From positions 6,016,501 through 6,080,500 of the forward strand of contig OX637288.1 in the NCBI GenBank assembly GCA_951799445.1: a stretch of 64,000 nt of DNA, read 5' to 3'. This DNA is from Pseudisothecium myosuroides. Lineage: Eukaryota > Streptophyta > Bryopsida > Hypnales > Lembophyllaceae. Below, piece after piece: positions 45,019 through 56,608 of this stretch (position 1 is its first letter; every line of letters begins with the position of its first letter). The notes under the pieces are model-generated. The model did no database searches. It saw only the letters and a list, made by a program, of their open reading frames with translations, and had not been told where the DNA came from. The translations under genes and the position numbers were made by a program.

Positions 45019-46695
45019 GTACTTCACCAGCTGTTGTGAATTGTGAATCTGTTGTGAATGTTTGTCTTCTGGCTTTGGCTTCTGTGATTGTATGCTTTTA
45101 ATTACTTGTTAAGGTCTCTTTGAACTCATGTAAGTGCCTAACTTTGGCATCGGAGTTGGTTTGAGGTGGTTGCAGGTGAATGTGAAGTGCAGAGTTTTGG
45201 TTTCCCCCCCTGGTCTTGGCATTAGGAGTGGTTTATGGTGTTCATTTGCTCGTGTAAAAGAAGTTCGAAACTTATTTCATTGCAAGTGATTGTGCACGAT
45301 ACATATCTTGGGCTTCTTTTACCCTGTTCTTGTTAATAGCTTTGGACTCCAATCACAAAATCATTGTTGCTCGACACAAAAGGGTGCGTGTTCTCTTGTG
45401 TCGTTGTCAACTAGGAATCATCGAAACTTATATTACATCATCACTGATTGCTTCACAGTGAATGATCATTTTCTTTCTTGCGATTGTGCACGGTACAGTT
45501 GATGCTTAACTTGTTGTTCTTGGCAATGTCCGCATGTTGTATTGTTGAATTCATTCGCTAAAGAATGTTTCTCACTTTGGCATCGGAGGGGGGTTGGGTT
45601 GGGCACAGGTGATGGTTTATGTATGTGGAATGCAGGATGGCCAAACTTTTAACCACATTTGCAAATTAAGCACAGCAAAATTGCCCAAAAAACCCTGCAC
45701 CCAGGCTCAGAGTATTGCCAATCAGCAGACACCGCAGTGTTCCAGTTCGCCAAAAGAACGTCCCACCAAAAAACCCAATCGCCACAAGTAACCCGCACTG
45801 GATAAAAAATTCGCCATAAATAACTTGCACTTAATAGAAAATTCGCCAAATACTGCTTTCATAATTTATCCTCATCGCCACCCTGAAACTGTCTAAGACA
45901 ACAGAGTTATCGCCAATTCCACTTCCACCATAACAGGAGTATCGCCTTTTCATTCATTCGTTATAACTGAAAAAAAATGCCCTGGTAGGATCCTTTAGCT
46001 AACTTGTTCAAGTACTTCATCCCAAAATTTTAAAGTGAATATTCCACCAATTGCAAGTTCAATGTGCCTAAACTTCAAAATGAAGGCTTATCTAGCCCAT
46101 CCAAGAGGTGAAATTTTGGCTTTCAGCATTTAAAAAAAATTCATATGTAACCAAAAAAAGATTGTAAAGTAGAATGTGTTGCTGAATGAAAGATAAAATT
46201 AATATGCTAATAACTTTTGCAAAAATTTGAGAATTGATAATTCCATTCCAACGGTGGCTATGTTCTAGTAAACAATTCATATCTTTTCTTAATTTTTATT
46301 TTCAAATTTTCAAATTTGAAAGCAAAAGATGACTTCATATGTTTTTTCTACCTTCATTGCCAACAAAATAAAACTCTTCATAACTTTTACCTCAATATTC
46401 AAAATTCAATGGTTCAAATGTTTTTGAGTAGGTATCAATTTATACAACCTTAAAAAAATAATTAATATGTAAAAAAAATAAAAATTTGCTGATCAATTTG
46501 ACATTGAAATAAATAAAAACTTTTAACTTTTGCAATATATATTGGAATGACATGAAACAAAGCTTTACATGTAGATTAAATTGAGTAGCATCCATCCTAA
46601 AAAATTAATGCAAAAATTCCAAATTATGAAGTCAATAGAGCCTAACTGAGTTCCTGTAAAGCAAAAAGTGGGATCCTCAATCCTTTAGGGGTTAA

Positions 46696-47871
46696 GGTGG
46701 CCGCATTTATTAAAACTCTTGTTCTGACCGCTTAACCTTAAACTCTCTTCCTTGTATATCAAGGTTTTGTTAAGTGTCAAGGTTTGTTGCTTTTAAGATA
46801 TATATTTTGTTTGTAAGACATTGAAACCTTTTGAATATTTATATTTGACCAAGTTGCTAGGAAGCTACAATAGCCTAGTACTCGAAAATTAATAGGAAGT
46901 GAATCTATTGCTTCATAGCTTACATAAATCTATACTATTAATTCTATTCAACTAAGTGTGGTGATTTATTTTGGTTATTTGAATACTTGGTTTGCTTGTT
47001 TATGATGGCGATTAGATTCTCGCCACCATCGGACTTTAGAAGGGAGTAATAAAGAGAAAAAGAATGATGTATACATTTATATAATCCATAACAAATTATT
47101 CATACATGCAATTGTGAGTAGAAAATAGCAATCCTTTAGCATTCCATATGCCACTTTGGAATCTACAGTACACCAATTTTTTTTGTATAATTTCTACTCC
47201 TCATAGCAAGACAGATAGTTTCTCTCAAAAAGAACAGGTGATCAATTTCAAAATTTGATGCACAAATGTAGCCATTGTGATGCATTCATTAGCATGGTTG
47301 ACATTTTTTTTTATATTCTAGAATTATCAAAAGAGTGACTTGAAGTTATCTACACTACACAAATCGAGAATGGAAGTAAAGGTACATTCTACAAGTTAAA
47401 TGTTAATTAAAAAGTTAAACTTAAAACAAGATTTAAAATTTTTATTAAAGTTTTCAATCATTCTTGGTTTTCATTTATTCTACATATTGACATATATATA
47501 ATTGACTAATGAAAGTTACTTTGACAAATGACATTATAAGTCATAAAGAATTTGTCATGAGCTATAGACAACAACATAGGAATTTTGCATAGAAAAGTGC
47601 TAAACTGAAAATTGCCCATGTATGATACTTTAAATGAGTATTAATTAAATCAAGCTACATAGCAAGATTTGTGGCAATAACGGAGGGTTTTCTAATCGGA
47701 ATGATTAAAAGTGAAATAACTACGATGCTGTGATTTAAAGTCAAATAAAATGAAATAAAACTTGTGGTCTTCATGTTTTTAAAAAAAAGAACTAAAAGCT
47801 ATAGGAATTTAGTAATTCAATAAGGACTAACCTTTGGCATTACAAAAAAATGAATGAATAACAAAATTTTG
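46696..47871. other. AT-rich, no recognisable gene
   Basis: Only short random frames. Homology to duplication copy 2 cannot be followed here, because copy 2 runs out of the window at the position equivalent to about 46180. Confidence 0.5.
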
Positions 47872-48639
47872 TGACTCACAAAAGTAATGGGCCACCATAA
47901 AATTTGCTCTCATAAATTGAAAAATTAGAATTATGAAGTGAAAGTTGGACATGATGTTGTACAAAAGGGATTCTAGGCTCATGTGTAATTTCACATAGAA
48001 TGGAATGTATTTAGACCTATTTTTACTTGATTTAAATTTTTATGTAAAACAAACTTTTTGTGAAAAGTCAAAATGTCTCATATTTTTTTATAGGAAGAAT
48101 GTACATCTTGATTAGAATCACATGTTACAAGTTTCATAAATTTTGGATTTTTTTTTATTGAAATCTTATTGATTGAAATTTGACCTTAAATTTGTTTTTT
48201 TAATATTGCACTCCATAAATTGCAAATAAATATGTTTTTGATATATATAGTTATTTGATGTTATTTTGAATTTTTATTTTATTTTATTTGCAATTTATGG
48301 AGTGAAATACTAAATAAAATAAATTTTAAGGTCAGTTTTAATCAATAAGATTTCAATCAAGAAAAATCCAAAATTCATGAAACTTGTAACATGTAATTCT
48401 AATCAAGATTTATATTCTTTCTATAATAAGAAATGAGACATTTTGACTTTTCAAAAAAAAAAATTTACATAAAAATTTAATTCAAGTAATAATAGGTCTA
48501 AATACATTCAATTCTAAGTGAAATTACATATGAGCTTAGAATTCCTTCTGTAAAACAACATGTCTAAATTTCACTTTATAATTTCAATTTTTCAATTTAT
48601 GAGAGCAAATTTTATGGTGGCCCATTACTTTTGTGAGTC
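47872..48639. mobile_element. Hairpin MITE (768 bp), full copy
   Basis: The left arm starts TGACTCACAAAAGTAATGGG, and the right arm ends with its inverse ...TTACTTTTGTGAGTCG. The arms pair for ~350 bases up to CACTCCATAAATTGCAAATAAA around a ~50-base loop centred near 48256. A target duplication was not clearly read. A half copy lies at 51083-51431. Confidence 0.8.
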
Positions 48640-48877
48640 GCTGTAGTCAAAACAATGGACTAGCAAACATTAAAAATTACATGTGTGGAATAATTTAGAC
48701 TAGCCTAATTTAGCTTTGATTTTGTAGGATATAAATTTGGATGCTATTAATAAAAACCAAACTCAAATTATTTGTTATTTTTATATCAAAAACATAAAAA
48801 CTAAACTAAAGTAAAATTTGACTTTGAATTTGTAAGATACAAAACAAATACGCAATTAATTTTATATAAATTTTCAT

Positions 48878-48902
48878 TTATATATATATATATATATATA
48901 TG
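48878..48902. repeat. (TA)n microsatellite
   Basis: About twelve TA units upstream of the protease sequence. Confidence 0.95.
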
Positions 48903-49022
48903 TAAATGATTAGTTGAATTATTATATATTATTTTATATATTTTAAATTTTATACAACATCATTATTTTTCTTATATAATATATGAGATATCAATATATG
49001 ATTTGGTAGAACTAATATCATT

Positions 49023-50350
49023 ATGGCAATGAATAAATCTTTATTCATCATCTTTGTTTTAAATTATTTGGCATCAGCAAGATGCTTATCCTTTTTAGGA
49101 GTATGTGGAACCCAAATTTATATGAAGAATTTAACAATGACTACTAACCAAATGAACAAAATTGATTTAAACATTAATCCAGTTTTCCTCAAATTGTTAA
49201 ACTTTTATGATATGAATAACTACTTTCTCAAAGTTTCCATTGGTACTCCATTACAAGAAGTTATAATGCTATTTGACACAGGAGGTAGAGAACCTTGGAT
49301 TCCTTGCTCCAATCATCTATATCCAAGCCAATCATTTGATAGGTTTCATCCTAGAACTTCATCCTCATATCAAATTGTTTTATGCAATTCAACACCTTGT
49401 AAACGATACCCACTCTCTTGGTCAACATGCAATTTGGAGCATCCAGTCCCATGTAATTTTTCGGAAAAATATGCAGATGAAGAAGAACGATAGGAGTCCT
49501 ATCCCAAGATGCATTTTCTTTGGGCACATATGATGTTCAATTTCCAAATGTCACTTTCGGATGTATATATGAAGGTGCAGAGTCTAACCGCCAACTACAT
49601 AATGGTTGGATTCGTGGGAATATTGGTCTAAATCCGCAACCGGGGTCTTTTTATGATCAAATAGTATCCCAACACAATAATGGCATATACATGATCATTT
49701 CATATTGTCTTGGAGCTAAAACTTTTGATACTAATGCTACAAGTTGGATATCCTTGGGAGGCCAAAGAGCAACAAATCTTAACCATACTCCAAGTCCGGT
49801 CAGCCGAGGTTTATACTTTGTCAATCTAGAAGGCATTACAGTGGACAATATTGATGTTGATGTTTCCAATATTACAACACTCTCTTATGATCCTATTTCT
49901 CAAGCAGGAAGATATATTCTGGATACAGGGTCTCTAACCACTTGGCTTCAAGAACCATTGCATTCAAGGTTCATAAATAGTTTTGTTATTGCCATGAAGG
50001 ACAAAACTGGTTTTGAACCCGATTCAAACCAGAGCATTGAATTAAACCAAGTGTGTTATGCATTTGACAATTCTCTCAATGTTTTTGATATCAAGGTTCC
50101 GGATGTCATTTTTCATCTTGAAAATGATGTGCATTTGCATTTAGGATTTGACAACCTTTTCACTAGGAATTTTTTTAGTGATGGCAACCAACAAATTTGG
50201 TGTTTGGCCTTTGTAAATATGAGAGAAGAAAATCATATGTTTGAGCAAATATTAGGCGCAAACATTCAACAAAATTTTCATATTGAGATAGATTATCCAT
50301 ATAGCAAAATAGGATTTGCTCCTATGCAATGTAATAGTGTTAAGATTTGA
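49023..50350 (+). pseudogene. Nepenthesin-like aspartic protease (A1 family), single frameshift
   Basis: The ATG at 49023 starts a signal-peptide-like segment (SLFIIFVLNYLASA). The first active site is LFDTGGREPW (Asp codon at 49275), with the Ser of the usual DTGS replaced by Gly. A Cys-rich insert (CNSTPCKRYPLSWSTC) is typical of plant nepenthesins. The frame ends at TAG 49491-49493 after GAAGAAGAACGA. One base off, it continues as TIGVLSQDAFSLGTYDVQFP to TGA 50348-50350, with the second active site YILDTGSLTTW (Asp at 49922) and the closing ILGANIQQNFHIEIDYPYSK. So a one-base indel at the GAA repeat splits an otherwise complete ~440-residue, intron-less protein. These enzymes are secreted or apoplastic. 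An assembly or sequencing error cannot be excluded. Confidence 0.9.
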
Positions 50351-51082
50351 TTTGAAATATGTTAAAATAGAAACATCAATTCATTTTGTTAACCAATATT
50401 TTATTTGGGATCTTTGATGTGGCATAATATTATGTTTTGTGAAGATTTACAATATGCTTTTTATAGATTCATGTGTGTTGAAAATAGACATGCTGACAAT
50501 GCATGTATGTGTGTTAGTCCAACTGTGTGCACAGTTGGACATTTATGTTGTTTAAATTGCTACTTCAATATTCAATAGTAAGGATCTAAGTTTTTATTGC
50601 TTTTTATAACTTTAGACTAGAAGGATGCCATGGACACTGAGTATTTGATGGATGCCTTCACACAAAATTGGAGGATGGGATTTTTTTTCATCCAATTTTT
50701 TTTGGAAGGTACTTGAGTACATTGTCAATTCCCTCATTATGGCACTATTGACTTTTCTAAAAAAAATATGCTTAATCCATGGATCACCTTTGTTAGTAGT
50801 ATATTTTAGCCATTTTTTTGCTATTTACTCTTGATGTGAATTTTAGAGATGAAAATGATATTATTTGACTATTTGAATCCAACTAATGAAATGAAGCTAA
50901 TCAAGCTCTAACTTTAGTAAGTTTCAATATTATATAGCAATATAAACTTTGAATCTACAACTATAGTTTGTTGATTTTTTAATTTTAGAATGACACGGTA
51001 ACTTTGGTTTATACTTTGATAATAAAAACTATAATATACATCCATGGTAAAATTTTCAGATTTTTTTATTATGATTTGTATT
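50351..51082. other. AT-rich 3' flank of the protease, no gene
   Basis: Short frames only. No clear polyadenylation signal could be singled out. Confidence 0.5.
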
Positions 51083-51431
51083 ACTCACAAAAGTAATTGT
51101 CCACTATAAAATTCGCTCTCATGAATTGAGAAATTGGAATTATGAAGTGAAATTTGGATATGTTGTACAAATGGGATTCTGAGCTCATGTGTAATTTCAC
51201 TTCGAATCAAATGTATTTAGACCTATTATTACTTGAGTTAAATTTTTATGTAAAACAAACTTTTTGTGAAAAGTCAAAATGTCTCATTTTTTTATAGGAA
51301 GAATGTACATCTTGATTAGAATCACATGTTACAAGTTTCATGAATTTTGGATTTTTCTTGATTGAAATCTTATTGATTGAAATTTGACCTTCAAATTTTA
51401 TTTTTAAAAATATTTCACTCCATAAATTGCT
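51083..51431. mobile_element. Half copy of the hairpin MITE
   Basis: ACTCACAAAAGTAATTGTCC through CACTCCATAAATTGC matches only the left arm of 47872-48639, in the same orientation. The right arm is missing, so the palindrome is lost here. Confidence 0.8.
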
Positions 51432-52023
51432 AGAAACTTCTTTTCCTCTACATTTTGGAGAGTTAGCAACGAAATTTCCTCTTCTTTTTCCTGCCGATGG
51501 ATTCCAACATCTGTAAAATAGACCAAAAATTTATAAATTTCAACCGCAAATTTACCAAAATTGACGAAATCATTAACAGCATTGTAACAAAATCACGATA
51601 TCCCAAAGCTAACGAGCACACTTTGACGTTTGAACCTCGTAACTTTTGCATACAACAAGCAATATGGCATTATTGAGCAATATCGATTATATATTTGATC
51701 AATTTTGCAGGTGGAAACCAACGGCTGGATGATCACATTCATAACATAAAATGAATCCAGCTGGTGGAAACTAATTTCTCCTAAAATTTCATGATCCAAA
51801 AGCTGACAAGCACACTGCACAAGCAGCATACTCTAAGACATACAGCAAACCTCGTATAACCCCCCCATTTCGCATTCATTTGAGAACTCAGAGAAAATCA
51901 TAGTGAAGAAGCTTTGAGCATATATGCTCTACCAAGTGCAAGGCTGCCTCGAGAACGAAGGGTGGAATATATACATATACTTAGTCAATTGAAGCTGAAT
52001 CGTTTTGATGATCACACATGCAC

Positions 52024-52101
52024 CTTGGATAGATCCTCCTCGTTCTTATCCTCCTGCGGCTTCAAGCACTCCTGGTTGGTCACGAACTCTCCAAACCAGT
52101 G
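52024..52101 (-). CDS. Exon-like ORF, unidentified
   Basis: 78 bases, 26 codons, no stop, between a TAG acceptor and an AAG|GTGCAT donor. The peptide is charged (HWFGEFVTNQECLKPQEDKN then EEDLSK). A second such exon on the same strand lies at 52518-52578. They may belong to one gene whose other exons I cannot find. Confidence 0.3.
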
Positions 52102-52434
52102 CTACCTCCGTAGATCAAACCATCTGCCACATAACATTCAGTTTCATCCTCAGTTCACTGATTGTATCCAAATCAAACCTAATATTTTCATAGGTTGCCA
52201 GATGAACAGTAAGATGGGTGTGCAAATAGAGCAACTCAAGAAACATAAGGAATATTATGATTGAGGAATTGAACACATCATACTAAAGCTCAGAAAATCA
52301 CACTAAAGCTTTGATTCACCATAAAGAGTCACGAAATGCACAAAATATCTACAAATGAAGATTCACTCTCCACAATGCCCATCCTGAACGACACTGGGCA
52401 CTAAGGAAAACTTTCAAACTGTCAAAACTAAGTT

Positions 52435-52472
52435 CATCTCTGCATCTCTGCATCTCTGCATCTCTGCATCTC
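52435..52472. repeat. CATCTCTG microsatellite
   Basis: The 8-base unit CATCTCTG is repeated four to five times. Confidence 0.9.
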
Positions 52473-52517
52473 TACACAAAAATCAAGACGAGCAATTTAG
52501 TTTGATGCATGCATTAC

Positions 52518-52578
52518 CTGATTACTGTAGCTTCCTTCAAGTGCAGAGATTGCTGCTTCCGGTGGAGTCTTGCAGACG
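52518..52578 (-). CDS. Exon-like ORF, unidentified
   Basis: 61 bases between a TTTACAG acceptor and a CAG|GTAATG donor, open in the frame VCKTPPEAAISALEGSYSNQ. Not recognised. Confidence 0.25.
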
Positions 52579-53410
52579 CTGTAAATTACTTCTGTTAATT
52601 GTACGGTCACAAATTACCCGGGTACGTCTGGTGCAGCGACAGTTTAAACGAAACGCCCGTAGCTTTAGAAGAGGAGCCGTAACTCTCAATACGGATTTAA
52701 GCATTTCAAATGCTTACACAAGTTAGAGATTGACCCCATTTACTGACAATTAAAACCCTAATTTGACCAGCCTCACTTTCCCATTGGCCACAAACCGATC
52801 TGCTTAGAACAAACTCTCCCCTGTTGCAGCAACACAAAGTATACCCTGTATCCCCTGAAGGAAGGATACAGAGTTCGAATATAAGACCTTAGCTCGATCT
52901 TAGACTATGCAATGCAAGCAGTCAATGAAAAGACTAGAACTAAGCACCTGTACGACTAGTCTTATCATTCATGATCGCAGAATATTCACTAGAATTTACA
53001 GGGCTAGAAAGAGAACAGGGCAAGGGACAAACTCCGCTAGCAGTTGCTGTCGATATGTTTGGCGTATATAGATTCCATGCTACAAAACTAAGTCCAAACT
53101 CATATCATCTGCTATCTCTCCGATCACAAGTCCAAATTTATATCAATGCTGCAACGGATCAAGCTATAAATTTTATGAAGCAATTATCATAGCTAGACTA
53201 TTTTACTTGCACATTTTCTTATGAGAGATATCTTGCCATGCAGGTTTGAAAATGACCTCATTAATGCTCCTTCCTAAACTTGTGGTCGTTGGAATTTGCT
53301 TTTGTTGTGCTTAGGATTGAGCGCTCATGTCGAGGGAGTCATGATTTGATGTGATGTGTGTACTTAGGCACAAAACAACTTTTGATCAAAGCTTGTGGCG
53401 AATTGTGCAG

Positions 53411-53500
53411 GACCTTTCTGGCTGGGGAGTTGTCTGTTCTACCTGGAGAGAAACCAACTTTGAGTGGCTGGGAAATTCATCTAACGACTATCTTTCTCGT
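53411..53500 (+). CDS. Exon-like ORF, unidentified
   Basis: Exactly 30 codons between a TTGTGCAG acceptor and a CGT|GTGAGT donor, with the peptide DLSGWGVVCSTWRETNFEWL then GNSSNDYLSR. Together with 53954-54072 on the same strand it may form a gene. Not recognised. Confidence 0.3.
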
Positions 53501-53953
53501 GTGAGTATTATTGCTTACCAATCGGGTGGAACCGTCTGCACTCTTTGCAAAGCTTGGTACAATGTTTTATCCGATTCTTGCTGATTTGTGCATATATACT
53601 CCAATATTCCAATCAGGATTGCCTCACAAATAATTAATATTCGACTAATTTGTGGTGCTATGTTTTGATTCTGCAATGCAAAGATTCACTATAAATCGAA
53701 ATGAAGTGGTCTGGTGTAGTGTGCAGGATCTTCGTCATTAGGAGCATGATCTTCGTCTGTGACTATGAGCTTTCAACTCAGAGGACTTGCATTCATCTGA
53801 TGATTTTGGCATCTGATGATTTTGGTGTTCATCATTAGAGAGGTTCGCAGTGGTGTTGCCCAAAGAAAATTAGGGTTACAACATCAATTCAAGTGAGTAT
53901 TGATCAGATTTGGGTCAGGATCTCATTGCGGTTAATTCACTTAATTGCTGCAG

Positions 53954-54072
53954 GAAAGCTCAGCTCGCGAAGACGGTGACCCCACTCGATATAAAATTTG
54001 TTGGCAGGGTTGTTCACTATGGGACAAAATCGGGTGGCACATCTGGCATCATCCACCATATTCAATTTACAG
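53954..54072 (+). CDS. Exon-like ORF, unidentified
   Basis: 119 bases between a GCTGCAG acceptor and an ACAG|GTTGGT donor, open throughout in one frame (KAQLAKTVTPLDIKFVGRVV then HYGTKSGGTSGIIHHIQFT). The glycine-rich turn and alternating hydrophobics look like a real beta-rich domain, but I cannot name it. A short piece (GGTGACTCCACTCGATATAAAA) is repeated at about 54109-54130. Confidence 0.35.
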
Positions 54073-54960
54073 GTTGGTAAAAAATATCCACAACCTACTT
54101 CTGCTTACGGTGACTCCACTCGATATAAAAAGGTTATGGTAAGGATTGTACTGAAGATTGTTTAGAAACACGTATAAAAACCAAGCATTTTTATTTGGAG
54201 TAGAGACCACTAACGATTAGCCTCTTATTGCAATCCACTTGCTCTTGTGTGCCATAGGTTTGCTTTCAAACAGTGTATTATTACACATGTGGCGACCCAG
54301 CAGCTGAGATTTTCAGCGAAGAAAGGGGCTTTACAATGCTCCCATTGCCAAGGTGTGAATCTTAACATGGTGCTTAGATTGTTAGAAATCAGGATGTATA
54401 CATGTTGCAAAATATACTGTGAATAGTTGCTTGGGTTAGTGTTTGAAAAGGGGTTTTCAGAGCTTCAATTCCTACTCCATGATTTGCAAATTGCTTATCA
54501 AATTAACCTCCAAAGTACTGCACTGACTTGTACTACTAGTACATGTTACAAAAAGAGTGTCTATATCATTATATGTTTTTACAAGGGAGGAATATTATTG
54601 TAGTTGTGTATGTTGTTCAATTTTGATGAAATGATCCAATGATCCTTGCTCGATGGAGTATTCTCTTTGATAAATGTGAGCACTTCTCCAGTATCATGAG
54701 AATTAATTAATTCCCCTACCAAAGAAACCCAGTTTTTCCCCTCCAATAGAAATGTTTAACGATTTCCTGGACATGAACAATAGAACGTAGAAAAAACAGT
54801 AAATTCATAAAAACCAACAGGGAAAACGTAATAAACTTCGTGAACTTACACAGGGATATTAGAAAAAGTTCCTTGTGCACATTCCTTATTTGAAGCAAAC
54901 ATAATATGAGAAGAAGCTTCAAAAATAACATGCGGGTTTATACAGATACGATCAGCAAAC

Positions 54961-55612
54961 CTGCGTTTGACTGCAAATAAACTTGTCGGATTGAGCAAAG
55001 GATGGCTCCGAATCAGTTCAGATTCTTTGACTTTCGTATCCTCCTCTTGCTGTTGCCGGTCTTGTCAATTATAAACAGCAAAAATAACATGAGACGAACA
55101 GGTGTTGTCGTGGCCACCAAGTTCCAGATAGCACATGAAGCAAATTATAGGAAACATAGGCCACGTGCAATTCTAGATTCAGCGTCTTGCTCATTCTACA
55201 ACATTCGAATCATAATAGTACAACTGCAAATTTGATAAAGAAGCCGCAAAGGCTCTGAAAAAGAACCTCTCGTAGTTTTTCTTCTGCTCCCTCTTTCTCA
55301 ATACGCTCTAGCTCTACGAGAAGTTCGGCAGTATCATCTTCGTCATCACTGTAAACATCACCCAAACGCAAAGACAACATGAGCAATTACAGTCCACAAG
55401 CTTAAATCTAGAAGCATTCGGGCGATACAGGAACGACATTGGAAACGAACAACTTCCAATCATTTCAAGGAGAAGCTTTCAGCTAAGCGCACCTTTCACC
55501 ACTGTCACTAGGAACCTCTACACCTGAGACGTCCGCATCATCCACGTTCTTTACAGCCGGCTGCTCAGATCTCTCCTCTCTCTTTGCCCCATCGCAAAGC
55601 AATAAGATGACA
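54961..55612 (-). pseudogene. CWC15: CWC15-like spliceosome protein, copy 2 (better preserved, last exon missing)
   Basis: Exon 55493-55612 encodes LLLCDGAKREERSEQPAVKN then VDDADVSGVEVPSDSGE. Exon 55267-55348 encodes SDDEDDTAELLVELERIEKE then GAEEKLRE. Exon 54961-55049 encodes QEEDTKVKESELIRSHPLLN then FAVKRR. All junctions have GT/AG and keep phase; there is no TAG in the acidic exon, unlike copy 1. The WDDDV exon found at 13763 in copy 1 has no counterpart, because the duplication ends at about 54878. N-terminal exons are also missing. Probably a fragment and not a working splicing factor. Confidence 0.85.
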
Positions 55613-56006
55613 CTGAGCGGGTGGGAGCTAGGGACATCTCTGAATTCAGTCCTTACTCTATTCCTTCCTACCAACGTTCTCGACCCTTTCTTATCACAAA
55701 TCACCAAAGATAAACTCAGAAGCAATACATACGTATGAAGAACTGGCATCTTTTTTTATAAAAACATAACAACGAATTTACAAGAAATGAGCCAAAAGGT
55801 TCAAGTTCAGTATCCAGTCTTGCATGTGCATAAAGTGTGTAGTCAGTAATACCAGTATAAAATCCCTTGATACAACCAAAACAAGAGCATCTCTCGCAAT
55901 ACTAATAAACGAATGTGAGAAAAAATTGCCAAGCATGTAGTAGGCCTGCATGACACTACGTACAAAGAAATCATGAAGTACCCACAAGGTGAGGTTTGAT
56001 TCTTAC

Positions 56007-56134
56007 CTGCAGCAATAAGGCTCGAGTAGGGGCTCCCTGCACAGCAACTAGCTTGATATTCTCAATCTCTGCAAACTCGATTTCCATTTTGTAATGGTGC
56101 TTGTCAGCATTGTGCACGACATCAACCCCACAAA
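56007..56134 (-). pseudogene. Exon of an unidentified gene, copy 2
   Basis: Open from a CATCAG acceptor to a CTGCAG|GTAAGAATC donor. The frame reads CGVDVVHNADKHHYKMEIEF then AEIENIKLVAVQGAPTRALL and LQ. It is intact here and decayed in copy 1. The protein family is not recognised, and it does not continue the CWC15 sequence. Confidence 0.45.
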
Positions 56135-56608
56135 CTGATGTCGGATACCAATACCATCACTTTTTGGATGTGTGGTCATGTTCGAGCTTGACGACCACTG
56201 CCAACTTGCAACAGTTTCAGAGACGAGAGAGCTTGACTTGGGGCAATTGGGGCAATTCTGGCACCAAAAATTGTGACTCCAATCCTAGAGCACTTGAAAG
56301 TCCGAGCTAGTATTCAAAGCTCTAGGCTCTTCAAAGTAATAGCTTTCAGAGTTTGGGCGCTGGAAGTTAGTCACGTTCAGTTGGGCACTAGCTCTGTATC
56401 CGCCATTTTAACGTATATGACCATTATCACTCACTAAACCTGTGAGTACCACTCTGCTTTGATAAACGTTAATAACTTGGACTGATCTCCGTACACCACC
56501 ACAGAACTTGAACATGCCGTTCACGACTGTCCGTGAAATTATGTCCAAACACAACATTTCAACATTTTCATAAAATTGGGTGGAAATAGGGGTACCACGG
56601 AGACAGAC

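Larger units (their letters stand above)
40169..45984 (+). mobile_element. hAT-superfamily transposon (5816 bp) with captured host exons
   Basis: Ends TAGGGCATTTTT...AAAAAAATGCCCTG form terminal inverted repeats. They are flanked by a perfect 8-bp duplication GTAGGATC (40161-40168, 45985-45992). The empty site in copy 2 reads ATAGGAAC at 63772-63779. The 8-bp duplication and YAGGG-type end are diagnostic of hAT. The element holds a transposase gene with introns and, behind it, two exons resembling GSH1. Subterminal regions are full of TCGCCA motifs. Confidence 0.95.
35120..46691. mobile_element. TTAA-family element T4, split by element B and the hAT
   Basis: The left end ATAA-CCCCTAAAATTC lies at 35116 onward and the right end TCCTTTAGGGG-TTAA at 46681-46695. 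Removing B (35148-40078 plus the GAGAC copy) and the hAT (40169-45984 plus the target copy) leaves ~820 bases. The same element starts in copy 2 at about 63667 (TATAACCCCTAATTT) without either insertion, so T4 predates the duplication. Confidence 0.7.

Noticed and set aside
49273..49533. A second ORF overlapping the protease
   Set aside because: It reads the protease coding sequence in another frame and has no signal or domain of its own.
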